Shown here piece after piece: positions 1 to 6,891 of a stretch of 19,350 nt of DNA. The first letter of the stretch is position 1. Each line of letters begins with the position of its first letter. Source of the stretch: Thoreauomyces humboldtii. Lineage: Eukaryota > Chytridiomycota > Chytridiomycetes > Spizellomycetales > Powellomycetaceae. The notes under the pieces are model-generated. The model searched no databases, was not told the DNA's origin, and saw nothing but the letters and a program-made list of their open reading frames with translations. The position numbers and the translations under genes are program-made. The DNA lies in NCBI GenBank assembly GCA_027596035.1, contig JADGJA010000417.1, positions 1-19,350 of the forward strand, read 5' to 3'.

Positions 1-418
1 GGGGGAAGGGGAGATCGGAGTGCGTGATAAAACGCCCAGTCAAAGTTTCGTCAATAGTCTTACCGATCTGAACGCACCATTGAAAGAACTGAGGAACACG
101 ACAGGACCTTGGAAGAACGGGAATCTGAGGACTTTCGATGCCCTCATTGCACTACCGTCTCGTTGATGTGAGTTGCATCAGGCCCCGTAGCGTGGTCGCA
201 ATGCCAACCCATGTAGGCTTCCTCCGAAAATTGCTGTACATCGTTGGGAGGGAGGATTCACATGGTGTGGCGGCGCAACGTTGTCGCATTGTATGATTCT
301 GTGTCGCGTGCCAATCCATGAAGCATCTTGATTCCGACAAGACCAGCTAGAACGTCTGTGCTCTGTCGGTGCAGTGCACGCATTGATACCGAATTACGTA
401 GGGACGTCCTCCTCATAG
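1..418. other. no intact gene; possible coding relic
   Basis: No gene can be supported here. On the minus strand, about 147-260, there is a 37-codon open stretch ending in TGA with protein-like composition (it includes QQFSEEAYMGWHCDHATGPD). It lies directly downstream of the protease-like fragment at 419-1027 and may belong to the same dead element. It is too short to identify. Confidence 0.3.
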
Positions 419-1027
419 CTACCTTAGACCCCTGTCCGTTGAAGAATGTTTGTTGACATAGCTCGGGTAATGAAAAAGATCCATAAAGGATATGTTGATA
501 CGGGAGGCTAACTTGGATTGGATAACCATAGTGTTGCGTCCTGTGTCTAGGAGCGCTTGAACTTGTTCCAGGGCTTCTCCTATAACGATGCTCTGTGCGG
601 TACAGTTCGCAGCCAACGGCCGGTGATTCCTTGCGAGCATGCCGTTGTCATCCCGCGGGATGATGGTTGAACTTAAAAAAAACGAACCAGTGTATACCGG
701 AGGTGCCCCGGTGATGAGAAGACCGTGGTGATCTTGCGGGTTTTTCGAGGTCATCGTTTGCGTGAGAGTTTCTGCGTGAGAGTTTCTGATGTCGCTCCCG
801 GGCATCCGCAGGCGCTTGGACCCCTCAATCCGCCGATACTCCTTCAGCAACAAGTTGTTGACGGCCTTCTTCATCGAGTCGGTCGACTTAAGAGCCTCCT
901 TCGAAGGAGGAGCGCAAAGGGCTAGAGAAAGAGATCTACCGGCCGGTTTGGCCTCGTCTATTGAAAGCGGCCGGGTCAGTGACGGGTAACAGCTGTATGC
1001 AGAGACTGAAGATTTACCTATACCCAT
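419..1027 (-). pseudogene. retroelement-like aspartic protease fragment
   Basis: This is a 202-codon minus-strand open frame. Around residue 161 it shows the sequence QALLDTGRNTMVIQSKLASR. That fits the active-site region of retroviral/LTR-retrotransposon aspartic proteases (hydrophobic-hydrophobic-D-T-G followed by a hydrophobic strand and a helix). In active enzymes the residue after DTG is normally Ala or Ser; here it is Arg163+1, so activity is doubtful. Residues 41-80 (KEALKST...KKAVNNLLLKEYRRIEG) are charged and helical, as in the part of Gag that precedes the protease. No reverse transcriptase, integrase, LTR or primer-binding site was seen nearby, so this is at best a fragment of a Ty3-like element. 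The family call is inference from one motif. The frame may also be a chance match. Confidence 0.4.
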
Positions 1028-1076
1028 GTTTCCTGAATCTTCGCTATGAGTTCCTCATTCGTTGCCGGGTTCTGGG

Positions 1077-1631
1077 TCAGACTGTTAAGTAGTGAACCTT
1101 TAGCCCTTGCTTCCCGGCTTGCCCTGTCCGATGCCGAAAGTCGCGCAGCCCATGGTAGATATCGCCCCCAAACGCTTTGCGCACGTGGACGAAGAACTGG
1201 TTCGGTGCATCAGCGTGCGCGTAACGGCACTTGAAAACATACTTGCGAGAAATGTTGATGGTAGACGTGCCGGCCTTGAAGCTGCTTTCCGGGGCGGGTC
1301 TTGCGCACAAAGCCATATTGTTGGCGCACATCATGCAGCCGCACCGCAACTCGTATCTGACAGCTTTCTCGCAGCCAGCTGCAATGCAGACGACGGGCTT
1401 GACGACGGGGATGAACTGGCACCGGTCATCTGCAAATGTTACGCGACAGAATGGACAAATGACCGGTCCAGCCGTGCCCGGATTTCGCCGGGTGGTGCGA
1501 AGTCGAGACGGACACGCCATGGCTGCGTGCCAGGTGGGTTACCGGGGTGCGTCACGTGAAGCGACGCCGTGCCGAGACGATCCATGATCTCAACCGCCGC
1601 CGAGCGTGAGGAGCACAAAATGTAATATCGT
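1077..1631 (-). pseudogene. copy A, downstream exon with Cys-rich ORF
   Basis: Minus-strand sequence following a convincing intron (1632-1718). Two overlapping frames look coding. The first runs from 1631 to 1439 (contains SRSAAVEIMDRLGTASLHVT). The second is the 147-codon frame 1520-1077, which carries ten cysteines: C22, C25, C34, C45, C50, C60, C62, C65, C72 and C98. The spacing C-x2-C, C-x4-C, C-x-C-x2-C suggests a zinc-binding treble-clef or RING-like fold, but it matches no family I can name. Passing from the first frame to the second requires a frameshift near 1450-1500, so this copy is probably dead. It seems to be the 3' part of the copy A gene whose upstream parts lie at 1719-2753. 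Confidence 0.4.
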
Positions 1632-1718
1632 CTGGGAAAAGCAAGAATGGAAAGCAAGAAAACAATCAAGATCTGAGGCAGTATGCAGACGGAGGGTGTA
1701 CTGGCCACTCTCACTTAC
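1632..1718 (-). other. putative intron in copy A
   Basis: The minus strand reads GTAAGTGAGAG at the donor (first base 1718). It ends in a long pyrimidine tract followed by CAG (last base 1632), length 87 bp. The same donor context, CACGAACCGG|GTAAGT, occurs in copy B at 2865. A donor shared between copies supports its being a real, inherited splice site. Confidence 0.5.
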
Positions 1719-1798
1719 CCGGTTCGTGGAGCATGCCGGCCAGGATCGAGCCGTGCCCAGCATCCCGTGACGCGTGACCTGGGGAAGCCGGGAGGGAG
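1703..1798 (+). repeat. block 2 repeat, copy A
   Basis: This segment is nearly identical to 2850-2938. Copy A has an extra ~9 bp (after GTGGAGCAT) and a G/A difference near the end. On the minus strand it spans the end of an exon and the start of an intron. Confidence 0.85.
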
Positions 1799-2085
1799 GG
1801 CACACCGGCTGCAAACACCCTGCGACTGCCCTCGCCCCGCATCGATAGCACACAACGTCGAAACCAGAAGGCGCGTCGTCAGCTCCATAGATGTCCGTGT
1901 CGTCGTCCCAAACCTCCTCTGGCGCTGCGACGGTCTCCTCCTCCTGCAATTCAGCGGTGGGTTCTCTGTCGATGATGTCCTCGCGTGATGATGTCCGTCG
2001 GCTTGTAGTTCTCTCGCACGTGCTTCACGACCAGCACGTCCGTGAAGTCCATGGGGATTTCCGGCCGGTGTCCTTGCACGGGAGT
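1719..2085 (-). pseudogene. copy A of mosaic repeat gene, conserved blocks
   Basis: The minus-strand coding repeat contains block 1 (1991-2085, QGHRPEIPMDFTDV then VVKHVRENYKPTD) and block 2 (1703-1798). Block 2 corresponds to the stretch of copy B that encodes GFLRSRVTGCWARLDPMLHE. Between the blocks copy A has about 190 bp that copy B lacks. That insert encodes an acidic segment and two CxxC/CxxxxC-like pairs (GFDVVCYRCGARAVAGC). In copy A, block 2 is read out of frame relative to copy B, so at least one frameshift is present. The product is unidentified. The insert shows that copies differ by modular gain or loss between conserved blocks. Confidence 0.45.
1991..2085 (+). repeat. block 1 repeat, copy A
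   Basis: One of three same-orientation copies of a ~90-bp coding block (others at 2961-3054 and 4690-4778). Most differences between copies fall at wobble positions or are conservative at the protein level when read on the minus strand. Confidence 0.85.
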
Positions 2086-2753
2086 GCAGTGCAATGCAAG
2101 CTCATGGATGATGACGGCGTCGTTGTGGAACAGGGCATTAACAGATGAAGGCCGCCGTCAATGACCGCACAGTTGCCCGGGTTCACGTCAGCGGGCCAGG
2201 TGGCGCTTCCATTTGGGATGATGCTTGTGGTAGCCAACTAGGTTGGGTACATGGTGGGTTGCAGATAGATCATGTACGAGCGTCGGAGCGAGAGGTAAGT
2301 GGGGTCAACAGCGTTCGGTCCTCGCACAAAGCCGTTGCGTCGTCCACACAGCTTGTACGCCCATGTCAGGTGAACTTCATCGGTTGCAAAGTCGCTGTTC
2401 AGAAGGGCCAAACCGGTGATGTTCAGATCCCCTACTGGTAGCCCGGCCGCAACTCCGGTATTCTGAGCCGCCGTGCGGAAGGCGGTTGCATGTCGAGTGA
2501 GGTGGATGAAGAGCAGGTGGCCGACGTCGACCGTGAGGGTGTGCATCATCTGCACGCGGTCTTGAATCGCGGGCAAGGCTATGCCCCGGAGGTAGGGAGC
2601 GTCAGGATGGTGCCCAAAGTTTGACCGGCACCGACCGGCTCGTATTTGGGAATTGTAGGCGTAGCTGTCATCTTCTTGACGGAACGGCGAGCGGATCGCC
2701 CCAGCGAGTGATGACCAGACGTGACGATTGTCAAAGGGGTTTGAGGGGTTCAC
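2025..2753 (-). pseudogene. orphan ORF with one in-frame stop, upstream part of copy A
   Basis: The minus-strand frame from 2753 to 2025 is open except for one TAG at 2238-2240, giving 171 plus 70 codons. The protein looks genuine (for example TVDVGHLLFIHLTRHATAF and DFATDEVHLTWAYKLCGRR) but matches nothing I recognise. Its first codon GTG is directly preceded by TATTTAG, a plausible 3' splice site, so this is probably an exon rather than a start. Near 2140 the likely reading shifts into another frame (VNALFHNDAVIIHELALHCT) that runs directly into copy A block 1. It would therefore be the same gene, interrupted by a stop and a frameshift. Confidence 0.4.
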
Positions 2754-2849
2754 CTAAATAATGTACACCTCGGACTGGGTCCACCTCTGTTCTGTTCCAT
2801 TCATGGGATTTCTCTTGTTCCTTGTAATGGGCGATCGCCTCAGTATACA

Positions 2850-2938
2850 GGCCACTCTCACTTACCCGGTTCGTGGAGCATCGGATCGAGCCGTGCCCAG
2901 CATCCCGTGACGCGTGACCTGAGGAAGCCGGGAGGGAG
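2850..2938 (+). repeat. block 2 repeat, copy B
   Basis: Direct partner of 1703-1798, in the same orientation. It contains the 3' end of the open copy B exon and the first ~15 bases of its intron. Confidence 0.85.
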
Positions 2939-3199
2939 TCGCGCCGTGAGGACTTGTTGCATGTCCGTCGGCGTGTAGTTTTCTCGCACGTGCTTCACGA
3001 CCAGCACGTCCGTGAAGTCCATGGTGATTTCCGGCCGGTGTCCTTGCACGGGAGCGTAGTCCGAGTCAGCTTCCCCACTCCTGGGCGCTTGCTCGAGGAT
3101 GTCTTCCAAGCCGACAGCGCCGCGGACCTGCCGCCGTCTGCGATCTTCCTCTTCGTCGTCATCGCGCTTCTTGCGGTTTCCGCCTTTTTTCGGTGGCAT
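2866..3199 (-). CDS. copy B of mosaic repeat gene, open exon
   Basis: This is the only copy of the repeat that is uninterrupted. The frame starts at ATG 3199-3197 and gives 111 codons plus one base up to a GTAAGT donor whose first base is 2865. The N-terminus is strongly basic then acidic (MPPKKGGNRKKRDDDEEEDR), like a nuclear-localisation or nucleic-acid-binding tail. It is followed by block 1 (QGHRPEITMDFTDV, VVKHVRENYTPTDMQQVL) and block 2 (residues 90-111). A pyrimidine-rich tract ending in TTTCAAG lies just before the exon, so the Met may be internal to an exon that starts near 3204. Upstream, 3803-3240 also looks coding and may be earlier parts of the same gene. No family is recognised, and the downstream exon was not established. 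Confidence 0.45.
2961..3054 (+). repeat. block 1 repeat, copy B
   Basis: Second copy of block 1. Similarity to copy C extends further left, from about 2947 (TGAGGACTTGTTGC). Confidence 0.85.
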
Positions 3200-3803
3200 C
3201 GTATCTTGAAAGCAGAAGAGAGGAAAGCGTGTGACATGAGTTGTTTGCAAGTAATGAAGCTGCATTGATTTGGTGGTTTCGGGATCTCGGAATCGTCGAA
3301 GTCATCCAGGAGTTCCAAGAATGCGCCAGACTTGTAGCGACCACTATGCTGTGTGTGGCGGCCATCCGGAGAAGATCACATCGCCACTGAGATCCCACAC
3401 CCGTCGTGCAGCCGAGTGGAACATGCAGGGCGAGAGAAGAATGGATGAAGGAGGGTTTACGGCTCGGATGTGCGACGCGGAACGCACGAACTTTGTGGCA
3501 TTCGGCAAGGCCAGAGCTACCATGTCCGTAAGTGGCTATCAGGCCGGCGACTCCCGAAGCCGGCGACTCCTCTCGGCCGGCGGAACGGAGCTCTTCCTGC
3601 CGGACGAGGCAGGCTGCGATGCGCTCCTCGGGAAGCGCGTCTCGCAAGCAGAAGGAAAAATACTTCTCAGAGAGGCGGCCGGCACCCGTCCAGCGGGACA
3701 GTTGCTCTGACCCCTCGCCCTCGTCCCCGGCGTCCCCCATCTCCCGCATGAGAGCGGCCTGCTCTCCGGTTGTCATGTCGGCCCAGTCGTAGTTGTCGGT
3801 CAT
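3159..3803 (-). CDS. orphan ORF, possible 5' part of the copy B gene
   Basis: This is a 214-codon minus-strand frame. The ATG at 3803 follows a C/A-rich leader ending CGCCAAAC, typical of a fungal 5' UTR. The first ~90 residues look like a real soluble acidic domain (MTDNYDWADMTTGEQAALMR ... ALPEERIAACLVRQEELR). After about residue 95 the composition becomes random. A different frame, about 3370-3240, becomes the coding-like one (SGAFLELLDDFDDSEIPKPP). I infer a gene running from 3803 toward copy B (2866-3199), joined by an intron I could not place or broken by a frameshift. The function is unknown. The last ~45 codons overlap copy B in another frame and are probably not translated. Confidence 0.35.
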   Translation of the reverse strand: MTDNYDWADMTTGEQAALMREMGDAGDEGEGSEQLSRWTGAGRLSEKYFSFCLRDALPEERIAACLVRQEELRSAGREESPASGVAGLIATYGHGSSGLAECHKVRAFRVAHPSRKPSFIHSSLALHVPLGCTTGVGSQWRCDLLRMAATHSIVVATSLAHSWNSWMTSTIPRSRNHQINAASLLANNSCHTLSSLLLSRYDATEKRRKPQEAR

Positions 3804-3994
3804 GTTTGGCGTTGCGGTGGTTCGGTTCGAGATGGGAGTGTTCTTGTGTGGTGGTGTCGTTCAAAACGTCCAGTCTGACAGGCGACAAGACAAAGGAAGC
3901 CGGGAAACCCACGAGGGCACAGCCTCGAGCACACCGCTTCCCGACAGCTCCGTTATCTTCACTTGTATTGACTCGGCCCATTACTACTGCTAGT

Positions 3995-4045
3995 GCGATC
4001 GTTAAAGGCGCTTGTCGTTAGTGCGGAAGCGCCTTTAACGATCGC
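3995..4045. repeat. perfect 17-bp inverted repeat with 17-nt spacer
   Basis: The left arm GCGATCGTTAAAGGCGC (3995-4011) is the exact reverse complement of the right arm (4029-4045). The 17-nt spacer is not symmetric. Pairing does not extend beyond the arms. It could be a miniature element remnant, a transposition footprint or a protein-binding site. No second copy was seen in the window. Confidence 0.85.
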
Positions 4046-4054
4046 GCTCTCCTC

Positions 4055-4110
4055 CATGGTCCTGGCGCTCCTGGCGCTCTCGGTCCCGACGTTCCTGGTA
4101 GAGCCTCCAC
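4055..4110 (+). repeat. 56-bp direct repeat, copy 1
   Basis: This matches 4218-4273 at 54 of 56 positions; the two differences are adjacent (TG versus GA). Each copy contains an internal tandem 9-mer (CTGGCGCTC twice). The copies are 163 bp apart, start to start. Confidence 0.85.
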
Positions 4111-4217
4111 GGGGGAAGGGCATCGCGTCCGCTCATGATACCGTTACTGTTGCTGAAGTCCTTCCTCGAAGGCTCCGCTAGGAACTGGTTCCGGGAAGTC
4201 ACGCCGCAACCCATCGA

Positions 4218-4273
4218 CATGGTCCTGGCGCTCCTGGCGCTCTCGGTCCCGACGTTCCGAGTAGAGCCTCCAC
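4218..4273 (+). repeat. 56-bp direct repeat, copy 2
   Basis: Partner of 4055-4110. The sequence between them (4111-4217) is single-copy here, so this looks like a local duplication with later loss or divergence of the spacer. Confidence 0.85.
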
Positions 4274-4675
4274 CTGGACGACGATTTGCCAGAGGTACTT
4301 CATCGCGTTGTCCAGATCCGTATAGGCCACGCGCTGGCAGGGTTCTCGAGAAAACCGGGGTCGTCGCTGTATTTTCCTAAGGCGATCTTCTTGCGCAACG
4401 GCGCATTGGGCGAATCGGGCGAGTGGGGGTCCCTCTGAGTGGTAGGCCTGGGAGGGTCGGCGACGTAGTTGAGCAGATATTCTGTCGCGGAAACGCCAGC
4501 TGGGCCTTGGAGACGGATAGTTTTGGTGGAAGGCCATTTTGTGTAATAGTACAGGATCCCATGGTGTTCGCAACTGAGACGAGTGAATTTCTTGGTCGAG
4601 GGTGATCTCGTATCTTTCTGCCGTGCACGAGTGACCGTCTACTTTCCGGATTCTCTTCCATCCCAACCGCAGGAC

Positions 4676-5098
4676 TGAGGACTTGTTGCATGTCCGTCGG
4701 CATGTAATTCTCTCTCACGTGCTTCACGACCTGGACGTCTGTGAAGTCCAAAGAGATTTCCGGCCGATGTCCTTGCACAATAGGCTATATACGGAGCCAG
4801 CCCCGTTTCATGTCCTTTACGTGCTTCTCGAACCGTGCTCGTTCCGTGGAGGAGGGTGCACCCTCCGGAGGCATGCCTTCAGGCGTGCCGAGAACCGATG
4901 CGATCAAGTCCATAGTGGCACAATCTGCGCCGGGTGCTGCGGACGGCGTGACGACGACACTCTCCGTGGCGGGACGAGCCGCGATGGCCAGCGCGAGGTT
5001 GGCGGCCGTGCCTGCAGCACGCTGTGTTGTCGCCGTCGTTCCTGCTCTTCGTCATCGTCGTTGTTTCGCTTACATTTGCCGCCTTTCTTCGGCGGGAT
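4676..5098 (-). pseudogene. copy C of mosaic repeat gene, inactivated
   Basis: The minus-strand relic aligns with copy B at its N-terminus (PPKKGGKCKR then an acidic run) and at block 1 (QGHRPEISLDFTDV, VVKHVRENYMPTDMQQVL). The codon matching copy B's ATG is ATC (5098-5096), so the start is lost. A frameshift lies near 5020-5035. After it the frame encodes about 80 residues absent from copy B, including ANLALAIAARPATESVVVTP and ERARFEKHVKDMKRGWLRI. A TAG at 4785-4787 then interrupts the frame just before block 1. With three lesions it is non-functional as read. It preserves an Ala-rich plus basic helical region that copy B has lost or never had, so it tells more about the ancestral protein than B does. 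Confidence 0.5.
4690..4778 (+). repeat. block 1 repeat, copy C
   Basis: Third and most diverged copy of block 1. Similarity to copy B begins near 4676 and stops abruptly after the codons for MQQVL, beyond which the two copies are unrelated. Confidence 0.8.
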
Positions 5099-5178
5099 TT
5101 TGAAAAGAACTTGTCCCAGCATCATGTGATGAACGGTTCATGTCCATGTAGTTAATATCCATGTCCAGGGAAAGATGA

Positions 5179-5364
5179 TTAGAGTCGGATTCGGTGCATG
5201 AATATAGTGTCGGGTTGTTTCTTGGTGCTCATCCACTCTCGAGGGTCGCTTCCGTAATCGACGGCCGGATTGGAGTCATCGTGAGGACGGCCGTCCGCCA
5301 CGGATTGGATGTCAAACACGAGCGCTACAGTGTCCTTGATACCTTGGCGAATGTAGAATTCCAA
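5179..5364 (-). pseudogene. orphan coding-like fragment
   Basis: The minus-strand frame has protein-like content (for example GIKDTVALVFDIQSVADGRP and DYGSDPREWMSTKK) and mostly C/G third positions. It is open from a TAA at about 5394 down to the TAA at 5179. It sits just upstream of copy C on the same strand and may belong to the same gene or element. A GTAAGT lies near 5390, possibly a donor. No family is recognised. Confidence 0.3.
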
Positions 5365-5534
5365 TCCAGGATACGTAGCGACTTACCTCGATTCGAAATC
5401 TGGTAGTAAGTCTGTCCACAACTTTCGATGGGCTCGCCGAGTGCGAGTTCTCCATTGGAAGCTAATTGGCACGTGGCAATGGAAGTCGAGCTAAGCTTCT
5501 TGGGAACCAGACTTGACGGTGGGGATTCGGGAAG

Positions 5535-6080
5535 CTATTTATGGCAGATATGTCGATTGTGGCCACAGTATGCGCAAGTGAAAGCTTTGCTTGCAAGAGC
5601 TCGTTGTGAAGGATTTGAGATTGGTATCAACTTGTTCCATAGTGTGGTAGGCTGACTTTGGGCTATCCAATGATTGGAACGACTGCGCACTTTACGGCTG
5701 CCAATCTCGCCAAAGACGGGTTCGGCATCCGGGTCGAGGAAGGAGCTGCGCTCTCGAGACATGCATGCGTTGGACATTGGTCGGAATCCTGCTTCGAACA
5801 TTGTTAGCGCAGCCCGTGACCAGGAAGTGCAGGTTGACTTGCTCTCCACCCGTGCTGAAGGATATCCGGGAAATGTTGTGATCTCGCCGCTGATTCCGAT
5901 AGATCCATTCACCCCATGGATCCGACCGTAGCTGGAGACGGCGGTCGAGATTGAACCATTGAGCCCTTGATTGATTCTGGTGATTTGATGTGTGGCCATT
6001 AAAGGGAAGGACATGCTCGACGTGTACCATGTGTTCCGTGCTGTCGGGGTCCACCTTGCACTTGTCGAAAAACCCCCCAC
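5535..6080 (-). pseudogene. orphan ORF with Cys/His-rich C-terminus
   Basis: This is a 181-codon minus-strand frame. Its C-terminus reads ALASKAFTCAYCGHNRHIC and then HK before a TAG. The first part resembles a retroelement CCHC zinc knuckle (C-x2-C-x4-H-x4-C), but the position of the fourth ligand is the stop codon itself. The knuckle is therefore incomplete, which would fit a nonsense mutation. A second frame at 6054-5692 on the same strand also looks partly coding (DSTEHMVHVEHVLPFNGHTS), so a frameshift inside this fragment is likely. A Gag remnant is one reading; I hold it weakly. Confidence 0.3.
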
Positions 6081-6149
6081 TGAGTTTCCTTAGGTGACTG
6101 TCCCTTTTCGCAGAGACGGTACGCCTCCAGTGAAATAGTTCAAGAGGGT

Positions 6150-6425
6150 TCAGCCCTTCCTCTTCCAGACACTGCCAAGGTGTCGGAACTCGGCGATCGT
6201 CAGAGGCCAGCTTCGGATGTAGTAGACAGTATGACCAAAGGGGTTGTGTAGATGATAGTCCTCCGTGTGCTCCTGCAAGCTGAGAGCGATCTCAAGGTCA
6301 GCATCCGAGACCCAAAGCGAACCACCTTTGGTAAGTAGCAGCTTGAAGTAGCGGGTCTGCAGCTCGGTGGCTCCCCAGGACGACATCAAAAAGCCAATGG
6401 AATCCTGCGTGAGCCTTTCGACGGG
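6150..6425 (-). pseudogene. orphan coding-like fragment
   Basis: This is about 91 open codons between a TGA at 6426-6428 and the stop at 6150. The sequence is well-behaved protein, e.g. LQTRYFKLLLTKGGSLWVSD and FGHTVYYIRSWPLTIAEFRH. No convincing start codon lies early in the frame, although ATG at 6389 gives 79 residues. A different frame just upstream (MIDQVTDNMEPDQALR, from about 6480) could be its displaced N-terminus. No homologue is recognised. Confidence 0.35.
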
Positions 6426-6546
6426 TCAACTCGCAATGCCTGGTCGGGCTCCATATTGTCAGTTACTTGGTCGATCATTGTCTTGGAATGGCGCGTCCAG
6501 TCCGCTGAATTCGCGTAAATTTGCGAAAGAAAAAGGGGCGGGCTAA

Positions 6547-6744
6547 CTACTTCGCGGCCGACTTCATCTTGCGCAGGGCTTTACGGAAGCGGCCCTTCCG
6601 CTCAGGGGCGGCTGCAGCCCCAGCGGCAACGGCCTCGGCGGCGACTTCCGCGGCGGCTCCAGCGGCGGCAGCAATGAGAACGCCCGCGGCGGGGACGGGT
6701 TCAGCACTGCCTCCGCCGGCGTTGTCGGTGGGAGCCTCTGGCAC
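6547..6744 (-). CDS. Ala-rich ORF with basic C-terminus, possible terminal exon
   Basis: The minus-strand frame encodes a long Ala/Gly/Val segment that could form a hydrophobic or low-complexity helix. It is followed by a strongly basic helix (ERKGRFRKALRKMKSAAK) and a TAG. The only start in frame is GTG. A CCCAG lies 5 bp upstream of it with TTAAAC further up, so this may be a last exon rather than a complete gene. The opposite strand is also open because the DNA is GC-rich and repetitive. Ala-rich helix plus basic tail occurs in many unrelated small proteins, so no function is assigned. Confidence 0.3.
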   Translation of the reverse strand: MPEAPTDNAGGGSAEPVPAAGVLIAAAAGAAAEVAAEAVAAGAAAAPERKGRFRKALRKMKSAAK

Positions 6745-6891
6745 CGCGGCTGGGACGGTTTAACCTTGGAACAATCCGCCACGATAATCCGATCTGTCCA
6801 GATTGTTAGTCTGAATCTACAGTTCCGAAACACGGATGTGTCGCCCGTCGCGTTGTGTCACGAGGTGGATGCGGTCACGTGGCGCCGTAGT

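Noticed and set aside
4135..4380. Gag-like motif FLEGSARNWF on the plus strand
   Set aside because: It is tempting as a retrotransposon Gag signature, but the motif is only ten residues, it is followed by the translated 56-bp repeat, and all better coding evidence nearby is on the minus strand.
5535..5580. Retroviral-type CCHC zinc knuckle
   Set aside because: Only three of four ligands are present before a stop codon; kept only as a weak remark on the ORF.
6521..6763. Plus-strand Ala-rich ORF opposite 6547-6744
   Set aside because: It starts only at TTG; the minus-strand reading has a more natural basic C-terminus and codon pattern. Neither is certain.
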